This document shows, in pieces, positions 1 through 6,918 of a stretch of DNA of 29,584 bases. The stretch covers positions 1 through 29,584 of the forward strand of contig CAKTTR010000021.1 in NCBI GenBank assembly GCA_934615645.1. The letters run 5' to 3'. This DNA comes from an uncultured Oscillospiraceae bacterium (GTDB taxonomy: Bacteria; Bacillota; Clostridia; Oscillospirales; Oscillospiraceae). Made by a program: the position numbers and the translations under genes. Below the pieces are notes generated by a model. It ran no database searches, was not told the origin of the DNA, and saw only the letters and a list, made by a program, of their open reading frames with translations. Position 1 is the first letter of the stretch; each line of letters opens with the position of its first letter.

Positions 1-59
1 GCTCATGACCGCCGACGATAGTTGCCGGGCGACTGGCTGTGAAAATAGGTAACGCCAAC
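1..59 (+). rRNA. rrf: 5S ribosomal RNA, 3' part (cut by the window start)
   Basis: The first ~59 bases read like the 3' half of a bacterial 5S rRNA. The GCCGACGATAGT block matches the usual GCCGATGGTAGT segment, and the later GTGAAAATAGG...CGCC block matches the usual GTGAGAGTAGG...CGCC segment near the 3' end. A factor-independent terminator follows within ten bases, as expected at the end of an rRNA operon. The 5' half is outside the window, so the closing helix cannot be checked. The exact 3' end is uncertain by a few bases. Confidence 0.75.
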
Positions 60-66
60 ATTTTAG

Positions 67-93
67 ACCCACCGAGTTTCCTCGGTGGGTTTT
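67..93 (+). terminator. Intrinsic terminator of the rRNA operon
   Basis: A perfect 10-bp stem (ACCCACCGAG pairing with CTCGGTGGGT) closes on a TTTC tetraloop and runs into TTTT then a pyrimidine-rich tail. It lies directly behind the 5S rRNA 3' end and separates the rRNA operon from the two-component system downstream. Confidence 0.9.
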
Positions 94-288
94 CCTTTTT
101 GCACACATTTGACCATTCGCTTGAGTCGACAATGTACAATAAATTGCGCAAATTGAAAAAAGCATAAAAGAAGACATAGCTTGTAGGCTCTGGTAGAATG
201 AAGCGCATAAGTCTTGACAGTACCTGACGGGACCGGGCCCATGGGACCCGGAACCGGCCGAGATGAATGGAGACTGATGCCTCTGCGC

Positions 289-317
289 TTGACATACCCA
301 AGAAGCACTGTTATTTT
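289..317 (+). promoter_or_regulatory. Sigma-A type promoter, target unknown
   Basis: TTGACA at 289-294 and TATTTT at 312-317 are separated by exactly 17 bases. Predicted transcription would begin near 324, right at a GC hairpin (326-350). No ORF follows closely; the next gene starts at 622. Confidence 0.5.
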
Positions 318-325
318 ATAGAAGA

Positions 326-362
326 GGCGGCAGCTTGCGCAGCGCCCGCCTTAAAATTTTTT
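326..362 (+). terminator. Terminator-like hairpin right after a promoter
   Basis: GGCGG at 326-330 can pair with CCGCC at 346-350, and the hairpin is followed by TTAAAATTTTTT. The stem is short and the loop large, so it is weaker than the other terminators here. Its position directly at the predicted start of the 289-317 promoter is odd. Confidence 0.35.
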
Positions 363-563
363 GCTCTATTTTGCACCCCGATTTAGCTTTTACACAGGAT
401 TTGGGATTGACCCTAATCTACTTTAAGGTTTCCGTATTTCCAGAACCTATCCAGATGCATGCTTACTTTTCACCTATTATCCAATGGGTAGCTTTATTCT
501 ATTCCTTATGCTAAAATCTGTCCATAGATTGTAGACTTTTCCGTACCTGCGTGTCATACTGAG

Positions 564-594
564 GCTGGTATTATACGTGGAATGCTGGTATACT
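564..594 (+). promoter_or_regulatory. Two direct copies of an extended -10 element upstream of the response regulator
   Basis: GCTGGTAT occurs at 564-571 and again at 584-591, twenty bases apart. Each copy creates a TGG-TATNNT extended -10 (TATTAT at 569-574, TATACT at 589-594). No good -35 matches either one. They may be two alternative promoters, or direct-repeat sites for an OmpR-type regulator overlapping the promoter of the two-component operon. Confidence 0.4.
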
Positions 595-621
595 TAAGGT
601 AAAAGAATTGGGAGGTGGCTT

Positions 622-1284
622 ATGGAGCGGATTTGTTTGGTGGAGGATGACCCGGATATTGTGCAGATGCTGCGGGCATTTTTGCAGCAGGAGGGGTTTT
701 CTGTGTGCCATGCGGCGGGCCAGCAAGGCGCGCTGGAGCTATTGGCGCAGGATGCTGCGGATCTTCTGCTGGTGGATATTTCCCTGGCAGATGGCAACGG
801 CTTTGCAGTCTGCTCTGCTGCAAAGGACAAAAATCTGCCGGTGATCTTCCTGACGGCTTCCGGCGATGAATACAGCGTCGTTGCCGGGCTGGACATGGGG
901 GCGGACGATTATGTCGCAAAGCCCTTCCGGCCGCGGGAGCTTGTCTCACGGATCCGCAGTGTGCTGCGCCGTTCCGGCGGCGCGCGGCAGATCACCTGCG
1001 GGGACCTCACATTGGATCTGGTCAAGGGCCGCGCCTTGAAGAAGGGACAGGACCTGTTCCTTTCCACGCTGGAATATCGTCTCCTGGCAGCCCTGGCGAC
1101 AAACCGGGGGCAGACCCTGAGCCGGAGCCGCCTTCTCGAAGAGATCTGGGACGCGGCAGGGGAATTTGTCAATGACAACACGTTGACGGTCTATATCAAG
1201 CGGTTGCGGGAAAAGATTGAGGATAATCCGCAGGATCCCCGGTATATCGTGACCGTCCGCGGTGCGGGGTATCGGATGCTATGA
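622..1284 (+). CDS. OmpR/PhoB-family response regulator
   Basis: A 220-residue DNA-binding response regulator. The N-terminal receiver domain (about 1-115) shows the acidic pair D9/D10, the phospho-acceptor D52 in LLLVDIS, T78 and the conserved K100 followed by PF. The C-terminal half (about 125-220) is a winged helix of the Trans_reg_C type, ending in the usual RYIVTVRGAGYRML. The start is set by GGGAGGTGG just upstream of the ATG. The stop overlaps the start of the kinase gene by four bases (ATGA), so the two are translationally coupled. With the kinase and the ABC transporter behind it, the likely job is to switch on the transporter in response to a cell-envelope signal such as an antimicrobial peptide. 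That signal is inferred from context only. Confidence 0.93.
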   Translation: MERICLVEDDPDIVQMLRAFLQQEGFSVCHAAGQQGALELLAQDAADLLLVDISLADGNGFAVCSAAKDKNLPVIFLTASGDEYSVVAGLDMGADDYVAKPFRPRELVSRIRSVLRRSGGARQITCGDLTLDLVKGRALKKGQDLFLSTLEYRLLAALATNRGQTLSRSRLLEEIWDAAGEFVNDNTLTVYIKRLREKIEDNPQDPRYIVTVRGAGYRML

Positions 1285-2285
1285 GTCAGCTGCTGCAGAA
1301 CGTGGAATTTCGGCGGCGGTCACTGCTGCTTTTGGCAGTGAGTGTGCTTGCTTGCGCCGTTGGCTTTGTGATACAGCCTGCTTGCGGTTTTTTGACTCTT
1401 GCAGTCTGTCTGTTTTTCTTGCTGTATTATCTGGTGACGAGCCTGCGGCGAGACCGCCAGATGGAGCAGCTGAGTCAGTGTATCGACCAGGCTCTCTATG
1501 GGCGGGATGGCGCGCTCCTTTCCGCTTGCCAGGAGGGGGAGCTTGCCATTTTGCAGACGCAGCTGCAGAAGCTGCTTGTCAAGCTGCGGCAGAGTAGTGC
1601 TCGTGACCAGGAGGACAAGGCCTTTCTGCGAGACTCCATCGCGGATATTTCCCATCAGTTGCGCACGCCGATGACGAGCCTCAACCTGATCGCTACGATG
1701 CTGCCGGAGGTCGGGGCGGACCCGGTCCGGCAGCGGGAGCTGCAGCAGCAGCTCAATCAATTACTGCAGCGCATTGATTGGCTGGTGGACGCGCTTTTGA
1801 AGCTGGCAAAAATTGATGCGGGGACAGCCTATTTTCGGTGTGACGCGCTGGATGCGGTGCAGGTCCTGCGGCAAGCGGCGGAGCCCCTGGAGATCGCGCT
1901 GGAGATTCGGGAGATCACGCTGCAGGTCACGGGCTCCGGCAGCTATACCGGCGACGGCGCTTGGTCTGCTGAGGCGCTGGGGAATATCCTAAAGAACTGC
2001 ATGGAGCATGTGCCGCAAGGCGGCAAGATCCAGGTGGCGATCTCGCAGACGCCGCTTTACACGCAGCTCCGCCTGCAGGATACCGGCCCGGGCTTTGCGC
2101 CGGATGATCTGCCGCACTTGTTTGAGCGGTTTTATAAGGGGCAAAATGCGGCGGCCAACAGCTTTGGCATCGGCCTTGCCCTGGCGCAGCGCATTATTTC
2201 CGCCCAGAACGGGACAATTCGGGCCCAAAACGCCCCGGAAGGCGGTGCGCTGTTTACGGTCCGGTTTTACCATGGCACGATTTGA
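1281..2285 (+). CDS. Intramembrane-sensing histidine kinase
   Basis: A 334-residue sensor kinase partnered with the regulator at 622. Two membrane helices (about 14-32 and 36-53) are joined by only a few residues, so there is no extracellular sensor domain. The phospho-accepting histidine is H125 in ISHQLRTP. The ATPase part shows the N-box (N235/N239), the G1 box DTGPGF at 267, the F-box FERFYKG at 281 and the G2 box GIGLA at 296. Kinases of this small, sensor-less shape (BceS-like) are known to read the state of a partner ABC transporter instead of binding the drug themselves. The FtsX permease encoded downstream would be that partner here, which is inference from layout. The start ATG lies inside the regulator's stop region. 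Confidence 0.92.
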   Translation: MSQLLQNVEFRRRSLLLLAVSVLACAVGFVIQPACGFLTLAVCLFFLLYYLVTSLRRDRQMEQLSQCIDQALYGRDGALLSACQEGELAILQTQLQKLLVKLRQSSARDQEDKAFLRDSIADISHQLRTPMTSLNLIATMLPEVGADPVRQRELQQQLNQLLQRIDWLVDALLKLAKIDAGTAYFRCDALDAVQVLRQAAEPLEIALEIREITLQVTGSGSYTGDGAWSAEALGNILKNCMEHVPQGGKIQVAISQTPLYTQLRLQDTGPGFAPDDLPHLFERFYKGQNAAANSFGIGLALAQRIISAQNGTIRAQNAPEGGALFTVRFYHGTI

Positions 2286-2315
2286 GTGCTGTGCGGCGGC
2301 CGAGCGCTGCACTTT

Positions 2316-2331
2316 GTGACATAATTGTCAC
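2316..2331. promoter_or_regulatory. Perfect palindrome, candidate response-regulator binding site
   Basis: GTGACA-TAAT-TGTCAC is a perfect 16-base inverted repeat. It contains TGACA-N4-TGTCA, close to the TNACA-N4-TGTAA form described for BceR-type regulators. Its centre is about 52 bases before the start predicted from the -10 at 2364-2369, a usual place for an activator of the OmpR family. Confidence 0.6.
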
Positions 2332-2362
2332 CGCCCCGTCACGCACGGGGCGGTGATTTTCT
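2328..2362 (+). terminator. Intrinsic terminator or attenuator between kinase and ABC genes
   Basis: TCACCGCCCCG at 2328-2338 pairs over 11 bp with CGGGGCGGTGA at 2346-2356; the loop is seven bases and the tail is TTTTCTTTAT. Its left arm shares four bases with the palindrome at 2316-2331. It should end most regulator-kinase transcripts before the transporter genes. Confidence 0.85.
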
Positions 2363-2363
2363 T

Positions 2364-2369
2364 TATACT
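2364..2369 (+). promoter_or_regulatory. -10 element of the ABC transporter genes
   Basis: TATACT follows the terminator tail. The matching -35 region (about 2341-2346, ACGCAC) is poor, which fits a promoter that needs an activator. Transcription would start near 2376. That rules out a protein start at 2353 and makes one at 2383 unlikely, because its ribosome binding site would lie at or before the transcript start. Confidence 0.45.
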
Positions 2370-2409
2370 AAAGAGGAAGAAGATGATCCACGAGAAAGCG
2401 AGGCTAAGT

Positions 2410-3093
2410 ATGGAATTATTACGGATCGAACATCTGACAAAGGTGTATGGAAGCGGAGAAAATGAAGTGCGGGCGCTGGATGATGTCTGCTTTTCTGTTC
2501 CGAAGGGGCAGTTTTTAGCGATCATTGGCCCCAGTGGGTCGGGCAAATCGACGCTCTTGCATATTCTCGGCGGGGTGGATCGGCCGACCAGCGGCACGGT
2601 CTGGGTCGATGGGCAGGATGTCTACGCCCAGAATGAGGAGCAGCTTGCGATTTTTCGCCGCCGGCAGGTGGGGCTGGTTTATCAGTTCTACAACCTGATC
2701 CCTGTTTTGAATGTGACGGAGAATATGACACTGCCGCTGCGGATGGACGGCCGGAAGGTCGACCTCCAGCGCTTGGCGGAGATGGTGGAGATCTTAGGGC
2801 TCCAGGGCCGGGAGCGGCATCTGCCGAACCAGCTCTCTGGCGGGCAGCAGCAGCGCGTTTCCATTGGCCGGGCGCTGATGAATACGCCAGCTGTAATGCT
2901 GGCGGATGAGCCGACCGGTAATCTGGATTCCAAGAACAGCCAGGAGATCGTCGCGCTGCTGCGCCTTTCGAACCAGAAGTATGGGCAGACGCTGATCATC
3001 ATCACCCACGATGAGAATATCGCGCTGCAGGCAGACCGCATCATCGCCATTGAAGATGGCAGGATCACGAGAGACGAGGTGCTGCGAAAATGA
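2410..3093 (+). CDS. ABC transporter ATP-binding protein (FtsX/MacB/Bce class)
   Basis: A 227-residue ATPase that powers the permease encoded immediately after it. It has Walker A GPSGSGKS (40-47), the Q-loop at Q92, the signature LSGGQ (142-146), Walker B VMLADE (162-167) and the switch histidine H200. This is the LolD/MacB/BceA subfamily that serves FtsX-like permeases. The frame opens upstream at 2353 with further ATGs at 2383 and 2410. I chose 2410 because MELLRIEHLTKVYG matches the usual family start and because the predicted transcript begins near 2376; GCGAGG serves as a modest ribosome binding site. The start at 2383 (AGAGGA upstream) remains possible. The stop overlaps the permease start (ATGA). 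Confidence 0.93.
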   Translation: MELLRIEHLTKVYGSGENEVRALDDVCFSVPKGQFLAIIGPSGSGKSTLLHILGGVDRPTSGTVWVDGQDVYAQNEEQLAIFRRRQVGLVYQFYNLIPVLNVTENMTLPLRMDGRKVDLQRLAEMVEILGLQGRERHLPNQLSGGQQQRVSIGRALMNTPAVMLADEPTGNLDSKNSQEIVALLRLSNQKYGQTLIIITHDENIALQADRIIAIEDGRITRDEVLRK

Positions 3094-5741
3094 AGCTATT
3101 CCGGCAATTTACCTGGCGGTCCCTCAAAGCAAACCGCTCCCGGACACTGGTCACGATCATCGGGATCATCCTGTCCGTTGCCCTCTTGACTGCGGTGGCG
3201 GCGGGGGCCTATAGCGGTCAGCAGTATATGGTGGAGGTCTGCCAGGCGATGGACGGGAATTATCACGCCTTTGGTGAGGAGCTCAGCAAGGAAGCGTTGG
3301 CGAAGCTCGAAAATGAGGCACAAGTGACATCTGTCGCGACACTCGAGCGCATCGGCTATGCGCAGGGAAATGAATTGAATGCACAGCGGCCCTATCTGTA
3401 CCTGGCGGCGGCCTCGGCCAATTTGCAGGACTTGCTTGCTGTGCACTTGGAGCAGGGACGTCTTCCGTTCACGGAAGACGAGATCGCTCTGCCCACCAGC
3501 TATTTGCAGCCGGACGGGAAGCCGTATCGCCTGGGCAGCACCCTGGAGCTGGAGACCGGCATCCGTCAAGCTGGTGGCCAAACGCTTTGGCAGAACATCC
3601 CGTTGCGGGACGATGAAACGTTTACGCCGCAGGAAAAGCACACCTATACGGTTGTTGGCCTGTTCCAGCCGCTGGATTATATCCTGGAGTGGTATGACGC
3701 ACCGGCATATACTGCGGTGACCGGCGGGGCGGGCGATGGTACGTATCTGGCGCTGTTTACCGTGGAAAAGCCGCGGCAGATCTATCAGCTGCTGGACGGT
3801 ATGACAGAGTGTGACGAGTGGAAGACCAACAGCAACCTGCTGCTGTACTACGGCGCATCCGGCAATCAGAGCGTTCTTGCCGTCCTCTATGGGATGATGG
3901 CGATCCTACTGGTGCTGATCATGTTTGGCTCCATTGCGCTAATCTATAATTCCTTTTCCATCTCTGTGGCGGAGCGGACGAAGCAATTTGGCCTGCTGAA
4001 ATCCATCGGCGCGACCCGGCGGCAGATCCGCTACAGTGTTTTGTACGAAGCGCTGGTGCTGTGCTGCATTGCGATTCCCATCGGGCTGGCTGTCGGCTGC
4101 GCCGGGATCGGCGTGACGCTGTATTGCCTGCGCGATACGTTCCAGAGCTTTTTCGGCGTCGATGCACCGGCGGTGGTAATCCGGCTGCATCTGGCGCCGT
4201 GGGCCCTGCTGTTGTCGGCAGCCATTGGGCTTATTACGACCCTGATCTCCGCTTGGATCCCGGCGCGGCGGGCCATGCGGCTGAGTCCGATCGCGGCACT
4301 GCGCCAGACGACAGATATTCGGATCCGTCCCCGGCAGGTCCGGACGAGCGCGCTGACAGAGCGGCTCTTTGGCTATACCGGGACCCTGGCGGCGAAGAAT
4401 TTCAAACGAAACCGGCGCCAATACCGCGCCACGGTCCTCTCCTTGTTTATGAGTCTGGTGCTGTTTCTCTCGGCTTCGGCTTTTTCCTGGTATCTCAAGC
4501 AGAGCGTGAACAGCGCGATGCGGCCGGATGGCTATGATATTGCCGTCACCCTTTCGGAAGAGGACACCGGGGACCCGGAGCAGATGCTGCAGCGCTTCTT
4601 GCCGCTGGAAGGTGTTCAGGAAGGGGTATTTTGCGCTAGTGCGCCGGTGACGCTGCTGCCGGAAAAGGCAGACCTGTCGCCGGAATACCAGGACCTGTTT
4701 GACTATCTGCCGGTACTGCAGACAAATCTTATCTTCCTCCGCGACGCAGACTACCAGGCGCTGCGGAAGCAGAGCGGCGTGCCGGAGACGGCGGAACCGA
4801 TGGCGCTGGTCTACGATAATACGCGGGAGTATTATTCGACTGGGGATTCCTCGAAACTTGTCAGCTATGCGACACTGCGGCACGATCCGCTGCCGGATTC
4901 GATCACGCAGCTCTGCGCAGATCCGCGTACGGGGTATACCTATACCGACGCGTATTACGATGGAGCAGGGCAGCTGGAGCTGAGTTATCTGGAAGATGCC
5001 GTGAACAACGGGACACGGGAGCAGGAGGACGCCGACGACGGCTGGCTGGAGCTGCCGGCAGATGGCAATAGCGAAATGCGGGCGCTGCAGTTGGGCGCTG
5101 CACTGAATGAACAGCCGTATTACGTCTCCGACGGCTTGTTTTTAATCTATCCCTATTCTGCCTGGGACAGGATTGCGGGCGTGGCACAGGAAAAGGGGGA
5201 AATCCGGTTCCTGTTCCGGGCATCGAATCACAAACAGGCCTATAATACGCTGCAGGCGTATCTGACAGAGCAGCAGATCTCCGGCTATGTGCATGACAAT
5301 GCCGCCGACGCGGAAGGCCGCCGGGCGGTCATCACCGTCGTCAACGTGTTCTCCTATGGGTTTATCGTACTGATTTCGCTGATTGCGGCGGCCAATGTGT
5401 TTAACACGATCTCGACGAATATTGCGCTGCGGCGGCGGGAGCTGGCCGTGCTGCAGTCTGTCGGTATGTCCCGTCGGGATGTGTACCGGATGATGAACTT
5501 TGAATGCCTGCGCTATGGGCTGAAATCGCTGCTCTGGGGCTTGCCGGTCTCGGCTGCGGTCTGCTGGCTGATCTATCGCTCTGTGGACGCCGGCTATGAG
5601 ACCGCCTTTACGATCCCCTGGGTCAGCGTGGTCATCGCAGTGGTCAGCGTGTTTGTTGTCGTGTTTGCGACGATGCTCTATGCGATGCACAAGCTGCGGC
5701 GGGATAATATCATTGATATCCTGCGTGCTGAAGCGCTGTGA
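3090..5741 (+). CDS. ABC transporter permease with two FtsX modules
   Basis: An 883-residue membrane protein, the partner of the ATPase at 2410. One helix lies at about 18-40, then an extracellular stretch (about 41-260), three helices forming the first FtsX module (about 262-395), a helix at about 444-468, a second large extracellular stretch (about 471-750) and three more helices (about 752-775, 810-832, 840-868) of the second FtsX module. FtsX-type exporters often move or displace peptides or lipids by a mechanical stroke rather than by channelling. The classic BceB permease has ten helices and one large loop; this one, with two similar-sized external parts, looks more like the duplicated clostridial FtsX permeases. 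Substrate unknown; peptide-antibiotic resistance is the best guess from the kinase partner. A terminator follows at 5861. Confidence 0.88.
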   Translation: MKLFRQFTWRSLKANRSRTLVTIIGIILSVALLTAVAAGAYSGQQYMVEVCQAMDGNYHAFGEELSKEALAKLENEAQVTSVATLERIGYAQGNELNAQRPYLYLAAASANLQDLLAVHLEQGRLPFTEDEIALPTSYLQPDGKPYRLGSTLELETGIRQAGGQTLWQNIPLRDDETFTPQEKHTYTVVGLFQPLDYILEWYDAPAYTAVTGGAGDGTYLALFTVEKPRQIYQLLDGMTECDEWKTNSNLLLYYGASGNQSVLAVLYGMMAILLVLIMFGSIALIYNSFSISVAERTKQFGLLKSIGATRRQIRYSVLYEALVLCCIAIPIGLAVGCAGIGVTLYCLRDTFQSFFGVDAPAVVIRLHLAPWALLLSAAIGLITTLISAWIPARRAMRLSPIAALRQTTDIRIRPRQVRTSALTERLFGYTGTLAAKNFKRNRRQYRATVLSLFMSLVLFLSASAFSWYLKQSVNSAMRPDGYDIAVTLSEEDTGDPEQMLQRFLPLEGVQEGVFCASAPVTLLPEKADLSPEYQDLFDYLPVLQTNLIFLRDADYQALRKQSGVPETAEPMALVYDNTREYYSTGDSSKLVSYATLRHDPLPDSITQLCADPRTGYTYTDAYYDGAGQLELSYLEDAVNNGTREQEDADDGWLELPADGNSEMRALQLGAALNEQPYYVSDGLFLIYPYSAWDRIAGVAQEKGEIRFLFRASNHKQAYNTLQAYLTEQQISGYVHDNAADAEGRRAVITVVNVFSYGFIVLISLIAAANVFNTISTNIALRRRELAVLQSVGMSRRDVYRMMNFECLRYGLKSLLWGLPVSAAVCWLIYRSVDAGYETAFTIPWVSVVIAVVSVFVVVFATMLYAMHKLRRDNIIDILRAEAL

Positions 5742-5860
5742 CCCTGCGCAGCAGGACGCGCTCTCTCTAAAAAGACTCCCTGTCAGGCAGGTGCGCAAGC
5801 CGGGAATTAGAACGCTGCGGTCTTGCGGCATCTGCCTGCTTGGGGAGGAAGACAGATGAA

Positions 5861-5897
5861 AAACGATGCCGGGCGACAGGAACGGCATCGTTTTTTT
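5861..5897 (+). terminator. Intrinsic terminator of the regulator-kinase-ABC locus
   Basis: AAACGATGCC at 5861-5870 pairs with GGCATCGTTT at 5883-5892, followed by five more T. About 115 bases of non-coding sequence lie between the permease stop and this hairpin, including a second long imperfect stem (AGGCAGGTGC-GCAAG near 5783 against CTTGCGGCATCTGCCT near 5822-5837). Confidence 0.9.
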
Positions 5898-5929
5898 ATA
5901 GAAAATAAATAGAAATATGCAATACTATC

Positions 5930-5958
5930 TTGAAAAATTAGGCAATTTCAGATATGAT
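5930..5958 (+). promoter_or_regulatory. Promoter of the radical SAM operon
   Basis: TTGAAA at 5930-5935 and TATGAT at 5953-5958 with a 17-base spacer. Transcription would begin near 5965, so the protein cannot start at the ATG at 5961 and the start at 6009 is supported. Confidence 0.75.
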
Positions 5959-6008
5959 GAGTGTGTACAAACCGAGACTGCCCCGCAAGCACGCGACGGA
6001 GGTACGCT

Positions 6009-6911
6009 ATGAAATTCTCCTCTTTTCTGCACTTTGCCGCCTTTGGCGTTCAGACCATTTTATTCAAAAAGAAAAAACCGATCCTTGGTACGGTCATCGT
6101 GACAGACAAATGCAACTTGCATTGCAAGCATTGCTCCGTCAATAATATCACAGCGATCGTCCATCCGTATCTGCAGATCCGGCAGGAGATGCAGCAGCTC
6201 TATGCTATGGGGGTGCGGATCTTGTTCTTTTGCGGAGGCGAGACCTTTCTTTGGCGGGATGGAGAACGTACGCTGCGGGATCTGGTCGTCGAGGCAAAAC
6301 GCATGGGGTTCCTGATTGTAAACGTCGTCACGAACGGCACATTTCCTCTTGATCTGCCGGAGGCGAATCTGATCCTCTTGAGCCTGGATGGCGATCAGCG
6401 ACGCCATAACGAGATCCGCGGCGATACCTATGATACGATCATGGAGAATATCCGCAATGCAACCGCGGATAATATCTGCCTCTATATGGCGATCAATCAG
6501 ATCAACAAGGATTCCGTGCGGGATGTATGCTTGACAGCGCGGGATACGAAAAATATTCGCGCCGTCTCGTTTAATTTCCATACGCCCTATCCGGACACCA
6601 AGGAGCTGGCGCTGTGCAAAGCGGAAAAGGCTGCTTGCTGCGCTGTGATCACGCGGATGAGGAAGGCGGGCGCGCCGATCTTTAATCTGGAAAGCGCTTT
6701 TCCCTATCTAATCGAAAATCGTTTTCCGACCCCCTGTCATCAGTGCGTGGTGATGGAAGCGGGAAAGCTCTCCACTTGCGGGCGCTGCATTGACGTTCCC
6801 GGTCTCTGTGAACAATGCGGCTACTTCTTTGTTGCGGAATATACGCTGCTGTTCCGCGGCAACCCAAAGATCCTGTTCGAGATGCTTCACACGTACTTAA
6901 AGTACATTTAG
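6009..6911 (+). CDS. Radical SAM protein of unknown function with a Cys-rich C-terminus
   Basis: A 300-residue radical SAM enzyme. The [4Fe-4S] cluster motif is C35-x3-C39-x2-C42 in DKCNLHCKHC, and GGE at 76-78 (FFCGGETFLW) fits the SAM-binding turn. Near the C-terminus six cysteines form three CxxC pairs (C243/C246, C257/C260, C267/C270). This would fit an extra iron-sulfur cluster or zinc site as in SPASM or twitch enzymes, though the spacing is not the textbook SPASM pattern. The start at 6009 has GGAGG about eight bases upstream. It is followed after seven bases by a second radical SAM gene, so both sit in one transcript. GC content looks lower than in the genes to the right. The substrate is not recognisable; peptide or cofactor maturation are both possible. 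Confidence 0.85.
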   Translation: MKFSSFLHFAAFGVQTILFKKKKPILGTVIVTDKCNLHCKHCSVNNITAIVHPYLQIRQEMQQLYAMGVRILFFCGGETFLWRDGERTLRDLVVEAKRMGFLIVNVVTNGTFPLDLPEANLILLSLDGDQRRHNEIRGDTYDTIMENIRNATADNICLYMAINQINKDSVRDVCLTARDTKNIRAVSFNFHTPYPDTKELALCKAEKAACCAVITRMRKAGAPIFNLESAFPYLIENRFPTPCHQCVVMEAGKLSTCGRCIDVPGLCEQCGYFFVAEYTLLFRGNPKILFEMLHTYLKYI

Positions 6912-6918
6912 GAGGCCT

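Larger units (their letters stand above)
94..609. other. Non-coding interval between rRNA operon and two-component system
   Basis: No convincing gene is seen in these ~515 bases. The only ORF, 81 codons on the minus strand, runs through the rRNA terminator and has no recognisable family. The stretch holds a GC-rich near-palindrome at 233-251 (CCGGG, then CCCATGGG, then CCCGG), a good promoter at 289-317, a hairpin with a T-run at 326-362, and AT-rich sequence up to the regulator's own promoter region. Confidence 0.6.

Noticed and set aside
63..308. 81-codon open frame on the minus strand
   Set aside because: It runs through the rRNA terminator and promoter-like sequence and shows no ribosome binding site or known family.
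2353..2409. Longer N-terminus for the ABC ATPase (starts at 2353 or 2383)
   Set aside because: The first lies inside the terminator hairpin; the second has a fair ribosome binding site but lies only a few bases behind the predicted transcript start. The family start pattern fits 2410.
5856..5912. 18-codon frame with a perfect ribosome binding site
   Set aside because: It overlaps the terminator stem, and its sequence is largely dictated by that stem; not listed as a gene without conservation data.
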